Of a stretch of DNA of 64,000 bases, positions 44,919 through 55,220 are shown one piece after another. This DNA comes from Tridacna crocea (taxonomy: Eukaryota > Mollusca > Bivalvia > Cardiida > Cardiidae). Both the position numbers and the translations under genes were made by a program. Numbering within the stretch: position 1 is the stretch's first letter; each line of letters begins with the position of its first letter. The notes beneath the pieces are model-generated. The model was not told where the DNA came from and made no database searches. It saw only the letters and a list, made by a program, of their open reading frames with translations. The stretch is from assembly GCA_943736015.1 (NCBI GenBank), contig OX031065.1, forward strand, positions 50,322,992 to 50,386,991, written 5' to 3'.

Positions 44919-45296
44919 TTATTTTTTTCATGGAAAAAAATGAGATAAAAGTTCAGCAGACATGATGAGAGACGGAGAAATTCCTCAATAAGAGCGATTT
45001 CTCCTTTTCAAATAATTTTGGGAGTGAGAACAGCTATACGTCCACATATTTAATTTTCCTGCCCGTGTTTCCTTGTTTAGTGTATAATGCCGTGTCAGCA
45101 GCATTTTAATTGTTTCCCCGTGAAAATTCAAAATCCATTGTTTTCTCTTCACCAATACTTCCCGAAGAAAGTATCATTTATTCCAGAGCACCAATAGTAG
45201 TACCATTATGTGCAAAAAATTACATAGGTGCACTTTTGATTCAATATCCAAGACAAAACATACATGCGCAGTAGGATGCGTGCAAACATTTGTCAT

Positions 45297-45515
45297 ATAC
45301 TCTTTACCACGTCATCTCAAGTTTAAACGGCCCTGAAGTAATGGCCTTTGAAAACCTTGTAGAAAAAGGAGAAAATGCTGCTAGGCAGCATTTTCTCCTT
45401 TTATATAAGGTTTTCTACACTTCCTTAGACAATCAACATCATTCAGCCAAATCCAATTTATCGTCTACTAACGCTTTCAGTTAGGGCAAGTCTAGAAATA
45501 TATAGTTACTTGACA
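45297..45515 (+). mobile_element. TTAA-MITE, diverged copy
   Basis: CTCTTTACCACGTCATC, GGCCCTGAAGTAATGGCC and a hairpin GAAAATGCTGCTAGGCAGC with new complementary loop bases. Ends lost. Confidence 0.65.
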
Positions 45516-45651
45516 AGAAATGGTAGCAATCGTTAATACTCGGCCGATTCCGTAACTGAGTCTAGCCTAGTACGTATCAAATGAGGAGGGTGTCCATTTT
45601 GAACTGTCAATAAGATGATCTTAAACACAGGGACATCCGTTACGACCTTAT

Positions 45652-45722
45652 TTGGACGATGTAGCTCAATATCAGACTCTACAGAAAAACGTGCATTCTG
45701 ATCGTGGATCTACAATGTGCGA
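45652..45722. mobile_element. GATC-hairpin palindrome, decayed
   Basis: TGGACGATGTAGCTCAATATC to GATCGTGGATCTACAATGTGC. Confidence 0.5.
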
Positions 45723-45769
45723 TTTTTTCACACAAAGTTTGAAATAGCTTCCATCCGTTTTTTGTTATA

Positions 45770-46052
45770 TGGCTTGCAACACGCGAAAAAGGGGCATTCG
45801 GACATTTGCGTAAAGTGTCGTCTCAGCAGATCCGCCTGCGCAGTCCAAGAAGCTAATCAGAAACGACACTTTCCGTTTTTATGTAATTTTCTGTTTAGCG
45901 CAAGTCTGTTGTAGCACATAATCAAGTATACGAGTAGTCGTAGTCGTAAAGTGCCGTCTCGGATTAGCCTGCCCAGACTGGGCAGGCTGATCCGAGACGA
46001 CATTTTACGCAAATGGCTCTTTTCGCGTATTGCAAGCCATATCGGCTCGAAA
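45770..46052. mobile_element. GTCTCGGATCAG palindromic MITE, two adjacent copies
   Basis: First: TGGCTTGCAACACGCG to TTTTATGTAATTTTC, with a decayed core. Second (45944-46052): GTGCCGTCTCGGATTAGCC, CTGCCCAGACTGGGCAG and TGATCCGAGACGACA. It ends with TTGCAAGCCATAT. Confidence 0.6.
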
Positions 46053-46085
46053 CTTTCATGTGATATATTTATCAGGCTATGGGTT

Positions 46086-46535
46086 AAGCCATTATCTCCC
46101 GCTAGATGGCATTCTACAAATACACATCTAATTAATTTGGGCATCCTGGGTACAGAACCGGATCGAGAGAGATTAGCATAAGTTGCAAGAACTTGTTTCT
46201 CAATCGATTTAAAATAGATATGTTTAAACTAACAGAACCGGACTACTTTTCTACGCGACAACCGATAATTTGAATTTAATTTAAAATAAACGTTTACTCA
46301 AATAAAACGTTTAAAATAAACGTTTACTACCTGGTGCGATTCATTCAGCTGTGATCAGTAGTTTAGAGATATCTGGAGCTAAAACAGGCCCAATTTCTCC
46401 TCAAACGTGTTTATAAAAGCTATTCCCCATTACTACTTTATAGCACGTATTAATACAATCCCCCTCTAATATGGGGACGGAGGGGGGGCTTGATGTGTCA
46501 TAGCAGACAGGTCGAATCTTCGAAGAATATGACAA
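46086..46535 (+). repeat. ~380-bp dispersed repeat, copy 1 (with a 71-bp insert)
   Basis: ATTATCTCCCGCTAGATGGC, GGTACAGAACCGG, ACCTGGTGCGATTCATTC, TGGAGCTAAAACAGGCC and GGTCGAATCTTCGAAGAATA occur in the same order at 56221-56591 and 62236-62590. Here a TTAA-MITE follows directly. Confidence 0.8.
46162..46232 (+). mobile_element. 71-bp LINE-like tail insertion with 9-bp target duplication
   Basis: CAGAACCGG at 46153-46161 and 46233-46241 flank it; the other two copies of the host repeat have it once. The insert ends AAAATAGATATGTTTAAACTAA, matching the tail of the insert at 13965-14310 (AAAATAAATATGTTTAAACTAA). Confidence 0.75.
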
Positions 46536-46541
46536 CGTGGG

Positions 46542-46770
46542 TTAACCCTTTCCCAAACAATCCCTGGTTTTTACGGGTCTAGAATAGTAACCTTTGGAAA
46601 ACATTGTGGGAAAAGGAGAAAATGCTGGTAGCCAGCATTTTCTCCTTTCCCCACAATGTTTTCTACCCTATCATAGACAGAAATCATCTTTTCAGCAAGA
46701 GTTGAATTGTCGTCTGCAAATGCTTTCAATTTGGTCTAGTCCAAAAGTTTGTCGTTTATGAAAGGGTTAA
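46542..46770 (+). mobile_element. TTAA-MITE inserted at the receptor stop codon
   Basis: TTAACCCTTTCCCAAACAATC to TTATGAAAGGGTTAA, with the TCATAGACAGAAATC long arm also seen at 3119 and 61830. The right TTAA (46767-46770) holds the receptor's TAA stop on the other strand. Confidence 0.9.
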
Positions 46771-47667
46771 GCTTCAGTTTCGACTGTACGAATGTTTTCA
46801 GACCCAGGTGATCCTGCACGTCGTTGGTATGACTTGAGAAAACTGTTTTTCAATGAGGTAAACACTTTGTATAACTCTTCCCTGAACAGCGACCCTTTTG
46901 CGAAATACAGAAAGAAATTGAATGTTTGATTACTAAACATACATATGTACAAGATAGCTTTTACAAGTTGGTCAACAGCTCTATCTTTGGCCGTAATTGT
47001 TTTTTGAGTTTGATAACCTTTTACGACCCCATAAATACAAAACGGTGTCGTGAAAAAAATGTACAAAAAGCTGATGGCAAACAGCATTCTCAACGCCATT
47101 TTCTCTCGGGTTATGGTTAGTTGATTTGCAATGGATTTTGGATAGATTTGTCGTTTCCTCTTTAATAGTGTTGCTCCAATCAGGGCATTTCCGGTTATGA
47201 TAATGGCGATTGGTACCACATTGAAACAAATCAGAACAATATAGTTCCATGTAGTATTGTGAAAAATTCTGTGTTCTTTCGAGGAAAACACGCAACTCGA
47301 GACATTTCTCGTGCTTCCTAATTCTGACCCCAAATATGTTTTGGAAAATATCAAATGAGCCGTAAAAATCTGTGCCAACACCACGCTTGCCATCGAAACA
47401 ACAGCGGACACCTTCGGAGTCAGTCGTATTTTTGCCTTTATTGGGAATATGGTGAGAAGAGCTCGTTCGATGGTTAAATTGATCATTGTGATTGCTGTTA
47501 GAAAAACCGATGTATAGCCCATCCAGTTGACAAACTTACAGTGTACATAGGAAATGCTGAGATAGTCCTGGTCGAAAACTGCGTTATATGTTCGTTTTGG
47601 TAAGATCACCCACAGGCCCATAGTATCTGACACAGCCAACACCAGCAGGTAAATACTTGTAGAAATT
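46767..47667 (-). CDS. Partial rhodopsin-class GPCR, last coding exon (TM2 to C-terminus)
   Basis: Seven-transmembrane receptor exon of about 300 residues. A GTG-initiated frame begins at 47642, but the reading frame runs upstream to a 3' splice site (pyrimidine-rich stretch then ACAG, ending at 47668), adding ISTSIYLLV before LAVSD. That restores TM2 with its conserved Asp. Then come the TM3 Cys (YVHCKF), TIERALL in place of DRY, the extracellular-loop-2 Cys (SSCVF), TM5 with its Pro (NVVPIAI), TM6 ending FFTTPF, TM7 with NFFLY in place of NPxxY, and helix 8 (FAKGSLFREELYKVF). TM1 and the start codon must lie in an upstream exon at higher coordinates, which I cannot find. The Trp expected in TM4 is not evident. 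The shape fits an invertebrate peptide-type receptor; the ligand is unknown. The frame is intact, so this is probably a real gene. The stop codon falls in the TTAA of an adjoining MITE. Confidence 0.85.
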
Positions 47668-47680
47668 CTGTAAAATATTG
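47668..47680 (-). promoter_or_regulatory. 3' splice acceptor of the receptor exon
   Basis: On the minus strand the sequence reads AATATTTTACAG immediately before the coding frame. The frame downstream continues sensibly into TM2, which supports use of this AG. The donor exon is not identified. Confidence 0.6.
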
Positions 47681-47844
47681 AAATTAACTGTAGTTTTATA
47701 CATATAATTATGTACCTTTACTCTTAGAAAGATGAATTAACGAAAAGGGTCTTTGTGGGTCAGACCAAACATCCAACATAATTTATTGTTGTCCTCTTGT
47801 TGATTTTGCCAAAATATGTTAAGAATTAGCAGATACTGTATATC

Positions 47845-47880
47845 CAAGATCAGACAGCACATTTTATCATACTGCAAAGA
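47845..47880. mobile_element. GATC-hairpin left-arm remnant
   Basis: ATCCAAGATCAGACAGCACA only; the second arm is missing. Confidence 0.4.
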
Positions 47881-47909
47881 ACTTTCTCGTGATCTGATAG
47901 GTTAATATG

Positions 47910-47948
47910 CCGGGAACATATACATGTATATCATGTTCCCTGGCAAAA
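47910..47948. repeat. Short hairpin GGGAACATATACATG
   Basis: GCCGGGAACATATACATGTA then TATCATGTTCCCTGGC pair with a small bulge. Confidence 0.6.
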
Positions 47949-48232
47949 ACCACGTAAAAACAGTTTCCCTTTGGAGTGCCCCTTAAACATCACGACACGT
48001 GCAGCACAGCATCCAAATGGCGGCGTCGATCGATCATCAGACTGCACATTTATGCACCAAACTGCACGTTTTAGTGACGTCAGTTTCCAGTGACGTCAGT
48101 TTTCATTGAATTGGGGGCACTCAGAAGGGAATTTCTATTTCATCAGCATACTCGATTCGTGAGAATATAATACAGGAAAATTTCGCTGCAAGCGCCTTAA
48201 AATGGTAAAATTTTGCAGTATAATAAATTCAT

Positions 48233-48364
48233 CGTACGGTCAGGTGGCAGGGGACTTGGAAACTGGTTCACGGCTGTGTTGAATCATGTAGCCCCGTGTT
48301 CTGGGCGACATGATTCACCACAGCCGTGAACAAGTTTCCAAGTCCCCTGCAACCTGACCGTACA
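48233..48364. mobile_element. Hairpin element GTACGGTCAGG
   Basis: GTACGGTCAGGTGGCAGGGG to CCCCTGCAACCTGACCGTAC. The arms of ~60 bp pair with few mismatches around a short loop (GCCCCGTGTTCTGGGC). Only copy in the window. Confidence 0.75.
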
Positions 48365-48410
48365 AATAATTTTGTGCAGACTGGTCTTGATCTACACGGT
48401 CTGCAAAAAG
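48365..48410. mobile_element. GATC-hairpin right-arm remnant
   Basis: TTGTGCAGACTGGTCTTGATC then TACACGGTCTGC. Confidence 0.45.
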
Positions 48411-48650
48411 TATTTAACTCGGTTCCAGCACTTTATGAGTTAAATATCACCATCCTACTACCATTGTCGTCCTCGCCGTAGAGTCTAGCCTCTCTAGCCT
48501 AACGAGCATTGTTAATGTCAAAACTGCTACCTGAATTGAGTAGAAATTGCATATTTTACAAAAGCAATGTGTAAGTTTAGATAATATGAATAAAGATGCC
48601 ATATACATGTACTATTTTATTTCCGATGTTCACAATATATTGAACAAAAA

Positions 48651-48920
48651 CCCCGCCCGGGTGGCTCAGTGGTGAGCGTGTCGGACTCATGACCTGGTGG
48701 TTGTGAGATCGATACCCAGTTGAGTCGAACTTTCTTTCCGGCGTATTTTCGCCTGTCACCTCTGCTGAAGCATGTGAGAAAAGTAGTCGGTGGCTTTGGA
48801 AAGAAAGTAGTGTAAGTACCGGTGTGAGAAAGCCAGGAAACACAAGTGCGTCACCGACCGCCATGATATGACCTTAGCAGTTAAAGTGGCGTAAAACCCC
48901 AATACAACCAATCAACCAAC
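48651..48920 (+). mobile_element. tRNA-headed SINE (family A), complete with target duplication
   Basis: A box GGGTGGCTCAGTGGTGAGCG and B box GGTTGTGAGATCGATACCC, a body with CCGGCGTATTTTCGCC and TGAAGCATGTGAGAAAAGTA, and a CAACCAATCAACCAAC tail. It is flanked by ATTGAACAAAAA at 48639-48650 and 48921-48932. The 95-aa frame on the other strand is part of the SINE. Confidence 0.9.
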
Positions 48921-48934
48921 ATTGAACAAAAAAT

Positions 48935-49685
48935 TAAAAAGCGTCAATAAGGCAAATAAGTACTACACACAGGGTTTGCTACCGCAGCAATCTAAGTAAC
49001 CAAAACTTAACACAAAGTCACTCAACAGTGTCAGGGTTATGTACACGGTTACCCATAAAGCATTGCAGTGCGATGATATAAAAAACAACAGATATTACTA
49101 GAATTAAAATTCAGCATAATGTGCACCAACACCACACGTTTAAATATGAAGAACGGCTGAGAAAAGGGAAAGACTTGTCCTAACAGAAGATAAGGGAGCC
49201 ATTTTCCAAATTGTAATTACAAGTAGAATTCCACGTTCAGATTGGATCCGTATACAATAACTCTGGAATGCAATCTAACAATAAACCTCTACGACCTCTC
49301 AACATCGTGCATAATTGCCACCGATAGTAGTTTTCGTCTAACCAAGATTCATTGTCTACGGCCAAAACTCTTTGAAACCTGTTTTTATTAAATTATTATC
49401 TTGAGTCATACAGATCGGTAATTTCTTCTATACAATCATATACTCTTTTAAATTCCACTAGCATTTTCAGCCTGGCTGCGTGAAGGGAAGATTACTGCAT
49501 AAATATGGCTGGGATTTATAGTGAGGTAAACGAATTCAACACATGTCAATGGTAGCGCTGTGTCAAACCAAATAAATAACAAAAAGCTTTTGAGCTTTCT
49601 CTCGTGCCGTTGACTAAACTTCACAAAGTAAGGGCAAGGTTTTGCTTACAAACGTCCATAAAAACGTTTGTTATTGGCGGAAAAT
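48935..49685. other. No gene recognised
   Basis: AT-rich sequence with no repeat that I can match and no useful frame. Confidence 0.4.
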
Positions 49686-49689
49686 ACCA

Positions 49690-49855
49690 AGTTTCGTAAT
49701 CACCAACCATTTTCAAGAAGATTCTTGGTCTCTTTCTAGATTTTGAAAGTAACAACTCTTTGATTGGCTTATGTAAACCAGTTGGTTTAGCCAATCGGAA
49801 GTCATGTCATTTTCAAATTCAGAATATTTTGAAAAATGAGACAATGGTGGTTAAA
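49690..49855. mobile_element. Palindromic MITE with TTTGATTGGCTTA core, copy 2
   Basis: CACCAACCATTTTCAAGAAG to ACAATGGTGG(T), with the core TCTTTGATTGGCTTATG answered by TTTAGCCAATCGGAAG. Diverged relative of 8038-8190. Confidence 0.65.
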
Positions 49856-49859
49856 TACG

Positions 49860-50685
49860 AACCTTGGGTAAATTACTGTAAATTGCCGTACTACTGTTTA
49901 ACAAGAACTACATTTGTTTTCTTTGTTGAGACGTGTTTTGCCTATCTTGTAGCAAACTGAACATATCTAGTATTTCGCTAACCACAATTATGTGAAAATG
50001 ATTTGGACATGTATTAGTTATAGTTTATCATTATAAAACTGAAGACCTTTTTCAAAAGCAAAATGTAAGCAGCTACATGATAAAGTTCACTTAATTTGAA
50101 ATTACAAATTAAAACTAATCTATCGTTTACCCAAATTTCAAACTACATGTATAAGAACTGACGTTAAATTTTCATCTTCAGGACTAAAACGTCTCTCTGT
50201 TTCCTTAGGTCATCATATTGATTCTTAAGTTAAAACTAGGGTGAATGGTAAATCAGTTCAAGGCCAATATTAGAGAAAAAAAAAAAGAAATCTTTCGCTC
50301 CTTGAATACATGCAGCATTCATTAAACCGGATTTTCTCAACCTGCGTTTTCTATCTATGGACAATAATTCCATTATTTCAGCATCATTTATTTCATCAAC
50401 CGCAAATGCTTTTATGATTGCGTGAATTCACCTATGGTTATCAAATAACTAAAAATCGGAATACCTTCTGAGTCTTGGACGTGACAATATAATTATGTTT
50501 ATTATATTTCCTGTAGTTCCGATGATCAGTTGGATCAAAGGCACGATCCTCCATAACCACTCGGCTACACGACATTCAATGTACTGTTCGGAACACTGTA
50601 CCATACTTTCGTACTCAATCTATTCACCTGCATTAAATACAAAATACTTCTGTATCAACCCTTAGCCTGCTGAATTTCTAAAATC
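49860..50685. other. No gene recognised
   Basis: AT-rich; a weak MITE-like fragment (CATCAACCGCAAATGC) near 50390-50410 is the only familiar word. Confidence 0.4.
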
Positions 50686-50689
50686 AAAT

Positions 50690-51946
50690 CTTAAATTTTT
50701 GTTAAAAATAAAAAAAGAAGACATAATTTTACTTGGTCAATTGACAATAAAGAGCTAGAAATTGTAGAACACTTTTGTTATCTTGGTATCAAATTAAAAA
50801 AAAAAAAACGGTTTATTCAACAAGCAGTTTCAGCGTTACACGATCTGGCTGATAGAGCGATGATGAATTTATTCCAATTATTTAAAAGAACAAAATTTGA
50901 TATTAAAACAAAAATACATTTATTCGATAGATTGATATCACCAATTTTGCTATATGCCGCAGAGGTATGGGGAATATATGGTTTAAAACAGGTCGACAGA
51001 CTGCACATAAAGTTCTGTAAAAGTATTCTAGGTGTTCATACACAGACCCCAAACTTTGCGGTACATGGTGAACTGGGTAGGTCTTCCTATTGTTGCAAAA
51101 GAGAGAGCATTGAAATATTGGGTAAAGGTAAGAAGTAATGATGAAAGTCTAATATGTAAAATATATAACGAGCAAAGTTTAACCCATTACCACACAATCC
51201 CTACTTTTGACGACCCTGAGAAAGAAACCTTTAGAAAACATTGAGGGAAAAGGAGAAAATACTGGTAACCAGCATTTTCTCCTTTTCCCACAATGCTTTC
51301 TACCCTTCACTAAACAAATTTCTAATTGTCAGTCACTTTTATTTTGTCATCTGCAAATGCTTTCGATTTGGACAAGCCTAAAATATTGTCGTTTGGTAAT
51401 GAGTTAATCACCAATCGGTCGCATACTTTATGGGTCAATAAGATCAGGCTGATTTTGAATAACACAGGTCTAGCATATCTTATAGAAAACAATAATTTGA
51501 ATAACGTGAACTTTTTACTAACGTTGCCTGAGAGATAATTTCATACAAGAATGGCACAGCAGTATAAATAATTGTTCAAAGTTGGAGTATTACTGCAAGT
51601 TTAAAGACTGTTTCGAGTACGAATCATATTGAGATAATGTATTTAATGAAACACTTAAAATAAAGCTGACACAATTCAGATTAGCATCTCACAAACTAGA
51701 AATTGAAACGGAGAGAATTCTTAATATAGATAGAAGCCAAAGAATATGTAAACTTTGCGATCGTTCTTTAGTTGAATCGGAGTATCACTTTCTTTGCATA
51801 TGCGGTAAATTTAGTGATCTTGGAACTAAGTACCTTTCCTGTACTAGGCCTAATCTCGGTAAATTTATCCGCATCTTATCGTCAAAAAACAAGAGAACAC
51901 AAATCAATACAGCAAAGTTCATAACGGAAGCTTTACAAAGAAGGGT
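50690..51946 (+). pseudogene. Decayed LINE ORF2 C-terminal fragment, split by a MITE
   Basis: Translating across frames gives a reverse-transcriptase C-terminal domain. It begins VEHFCYLGIKL near 50763, shifts frame in an A-run at about 50795-50808, and continues through KTKIHLFDRLISPILLYAAE and LHIKFCKSILGVHTQTPNF to about 51080. A second frameshift follows, then GLPIVAKERALKYWVK. The TTAA MITE at 51179-51407 interrupts it. Beyond that lie SHTLWVNKIRLILNN, RLASHKLEIETERILN and a zinc-knuckle-like CKLCDRSLVESEYHFLCICG. Such an ending is usual in non-LTR retrotransposon ORF2; the clade (CR1/RTE/I-like) cannot be settled by eye. The palm catalytic motif (YADD type) would lie further upstream and is not visible. 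The fragment stops at the end of the inverted-repeat element at 51947. It cannot be functional. Confidence 0.8.
51179..51407 (+). mobile_element. TTAA-MITE inserted in the LINE fragment
   Basis: TTAACCCATTACCACACAATC to TTTGGTAATGAGTTAA. LINE-like protein sequence flanks it on both sides (KIYNEQS before, SHTLWVNKIRL after). Confidence 0.9.
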
Positions 51947-52490
51947 CCACTGTATGGAAACTCTGTACGGGAAATTTCTTCGGTGAATTCAAGATGGCGG
52001 ACACGTGTTATTGACAAAGTAAGTGTCGTTTAATTTTGGTCCAAACTTGTTTCAAATTGCATCCCCTACAACGAGTAAGGTACCAATCTAAAGAGCTTTG
52101 GTTGAAAAAGCAAGTGATAGTAGCTGATGAGAAAACGGGAGTGCCTCTCGTCCGTAATCCCGCGCTGAACATGATGTTTTGATGAAGTTGAAAAACTAAG
52201 CGGGAGACCGGAAGAAAACTGGCTTTATTTCATCGAATAGAGGGCTAATGATAAAAAAATGTACCTTGATCGGTGGGGAAATGTCATATCCTTACAACTG
52301 TACCAAAATATGTTGCTTATATTTACTGATTTAGCTGTTATAAAGTTTTGAAATTTTGCATGGTGTACTCTTCGGTGCAAACCGAAACTAAACTACTGTA
52401 GGGTTGGGTGATTGGAATTTCTGTACGCTTCGGTAACAAATATGAAGTCAAAAATCTGTACGCTTCGGTGAAAACGATTGAAGGAGAAAA
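51947..52490 (+). repeat. Left inverted repeat of the 2.6-kb element
   Basis: Near the tip it carries TTCAAGATGGCGGACACGTG, which includes a YY1-like CAAGATGGCGG site and an E-box CACGTG, then CAAAGTAAGT, a donor-like word. Two GTACGCTTCGGT words lie at its inner edge. Confidence 0.85.
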
Positions 52491-53989
52491 ATGCTAGAAC
52501 AGTCTACATGTATTTTCCTGCACAGCGAGTTATACAAGTACATGAAACCAATTTGTGTCATTTACTCTACATCTTGTTTATTATGTAAAGGCGTGTAATG
52601 CCTCAAAAATGAGTCATGCCAGGGTTTCCTGGCTTTTTAAGGATTTGATAGAGAATTCTTTGTTATTCCTATTTTCTAAAGGAAAAGTACGAGTCATTTT
52701 AAGTAGTGTTTAGAATAAGTGTGAATTTAAAAAAAAAAAAACTTATCCCCAGATAAAACTACAATGTATCAACGTATTCAGATGACCTCCTTCAAGACCT
52801 TTTATTTGGGTATACTATATACCAGAGTCTAAAAAAAAAAATATGTTATTAACAGAATGTAACAAAAAAAAATTAAGTTCCATGAATATAATTCTATAGC
52901 AGAACACTGAAAGTAGAAGAAAAAAATATCACTAAAGTTGTTCCTCATCCGTGTAACTGAAACATAAAAGTTGGAGTTTACAAAAGCTTTAAAAGGAAAG
53001 CTACGGAATAAGGACAATGTCCCTAGGAAATGCTTACAAAAGGATGATATGAAGGGATTTGTTTCTAGTCAAAGGATTTGATACTTTGAAAATTAAGGTC
53101 GAAATTAGTGTTTTTTTCCCTAAATAAAAAGAGAGCTATGGTTCTTCTAGGCTGAATTTCTCAGTTCTATCAATGTATGAAAATTGACGGTTTTAATTAA
53201 TGAAAAAATGCATAATTTATGCTAAAGCAAAACTCTTAAGTGTGAATTTAACAACATGCATACGATTATCTTTTTTTAAAGGTATCTTAAGGTATGAAGA
53301 ATAACAGATGATCACTAAGGCGATATCAATGTAAATTAAAAATGAGCTATAGCTACAAGGCAGTGCACAAAGGAGTTTTGTACTGCATTTTTCACTGCCG
53401 ATCCTTAGTATTTGAAAAGTCAGGCCAAAGCTCAGAGATGTGTCATTGTTTGATTCGGGCTTTATATGGCTTTCCAACCGGTTCTGGTCCGATAAACACA
53501 AAGTTTGCTCTGAAAGTGCTTCACGTGTTCACCAGCACTGGGCTTGGGCTCTAAAAATGCGTCGCCAACAGACATACAAACATAACCAGTGTCCGTTTTG
53601 GAATTCTAACCAACACCATCCACAAAAAGTTACCAGAAATCTAAATTACCTACTGCGCCCCGGAGGACCCCTGATCAATAAATGATGATAGAGGAGGTAC
53701 GGTTCTATATTTCGCTTTTCACATAATGCGTCTTTAAAGTTTATACTATGAATGGCTTCAACATTTTTGGTGTCAGGCCAAGACAAAAACCTTAAGTTTA
53801 TTATTTTTATGTTAAAGGCCCATATATATATACACATGTATACAAGATGCTTCTGTTCATGTTGCTCAGCGCTTCTCAATAAGGAGCCAATTTAGTGTAC
53901 GAAGTTGCGGATTTATACATCACGTTTCTTTGAGGTTAACATAAAAACATCAAGTAAATGACCCATGTAGGTTGTTCGTACATTTCCCT
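52491..53989. other. Interior of the 2.6-kb element, no recognised gene
   Basis: Frames of 70-94 aa on both strands (for example 53217-53501 minus, 53440-53685 plus) overlap one another and show no known domain. Confidence 0.5.
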
Positions 53990-54534
53990 TTTTCCTCCCT
54001 TAATCGTTTTCACCGAAGCGTACAGATTTTTGACTTCATATTTGTTACCGAAGCGTACAGAAATTCCAATCACCCAACCCTACAGTAGTTTAGTTTCGGT
54101 TTGCACCGAAGAGTACACCATGCAAAATTTCAAAACTTTATAACAGCTAAATCAGTAAATATAAGCAACATATTTTGGTACAGTTGTAAGGATATGACAT
54201 TTCCCCACCGATCGAGGTACATTTTTTTATCATTAGCTTTCTCTTCGATGAAATAAAGCCAGTTTTCTTCCGGTCTCCCGCTTAGTTTTTCAACTTCATC
54301 AAAACATCATGTTCAGCGCGGGATTACGGACGAGAGGCACTCCCGTTTTCTCATCAGCTACTATCGCTTGATTTTTCAATCAAAGCTCTTTTGATTGGTA
54401 CCTTACTCGTTGTAGGGGATGCAATTTGAAACAAGTTTGGACCAAAATTAAACGACACTTACTTTGTCAATAACACGTGTCCGCCATCTTGAATTCACCG
54501 AAGAAATTTCCCGTACAGAGTTTCCATACAGTGG
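53990..54534 (-). repeat. Right inverted repeat of the 2.6-kb element
   Basis: Reverse complement of the left arm. Differences cluster around 54360-54400 (five or so in ~45 bp); elsewhere they are rare. Confidence 0.85.
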
Positions 54535-54539
54535 GGTCG

Positions 54540-55140
54540 CTTTGGGAAAAATACTCTCGCAGAAATGACTGCTTTTTAATAGTTTTGATAATTCCGGAAA
54601 TAGTTTTCATTTAAGTTTGATACGAAGCAATTATTTTTCTTCACCCGCGAAAGCTAGATTTTAATAAACGCAGTATTTGATCAAGCAATTACTTTGAATA
54701 AGATATATGAATTAGATAATAAATGGCTAAAGGATGAATCGGGTTTAAATATACACATACAAAAATGTACCATGTTTCAAGACAAAAAAAAAAAGCTAAT
54801 ACATGTATTTCCAAGGTATCGAAACAAATGAAAAACAAACAATGAAATAATTACATGTATATTGTACGTGCTTAGATAAAAGAAAAACAAAACATTACGA
54901 AAAAATGTTTTTCTTACCTGCTTCAGAGCGTGAGGAATCTTTAAAAGGAATAAATCGATGTTCAGCCTTTATCTTATCAGTTAAATTATACATCTAAAAT
55001 GGGAAGCAGCGGTTGTCATATATAACAAGGTTCTAACGTTTAACCCTTATTTCTTTTAGATATATTAAATCAAACGTTCAAGCCGATGGTAAAAAACCCG
55101 AATAATGTTATATTTCAAACTTATCTTTTTGAAAAAAAAA
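54540..55140. other. No gene recognised
   Basis: AT-rich sequence right of the 2.6-kb element. I could not find a continuation of the LINE fragment here. Confidence 0.4.
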
Positions 55141-55153
55141 AAAATCTCTTTAT

Positions 55154-55220
55154 CGGACAGTGTAGATCCAAGATCAGACTGCACGTTCTGTGCAGTCTGA
55201 TCTTGATCTACACTGTCCGC
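55154..55220. mobile_element. GATC-hairpin palindrome, best copy
   Basis: CGGACAGTGTAGATCCAAGA to GATCTACACTGTCCG, with arms matching apart from one extra C. Confidence 0.85.

Larger units (their letters stand above)
51947..54534. mobile_element. 2.6-kb element with ~540-bp terminal inverted repeats
   Basis: The left end CCACTGTATGGAAACTCTG is the exact complement of the right end CAGAGTTTCCATACAGTGG. The match continues with few differences through 52490 on the left and from 53990 on the right. GGT flanks both sides and may be a 3-bp target duplication, or chance. It abuts the LINE fragment. The ~1.5 kb interior shows no transposase, so a non-autonomous foldback type. Confidence 0.85.

Noticed and set aside
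48651..48720. Functional tRNA gene
   Set aside because: The A and B boxes belong to a 270-bp SINE with a tail and target duplications. The cloverleaf stems are not complete, and a second SINE copy exists at 57188.
52015..52035. Start codon and splice donor of a gene in the inverted repeat (AAGATGGCGGAC ... AAAGTAAGT)
   Set aside because: The frame from this ATG stops after six codons, and the sequence belongs to a repeated arm. The motif is better read as a YY1-like site.
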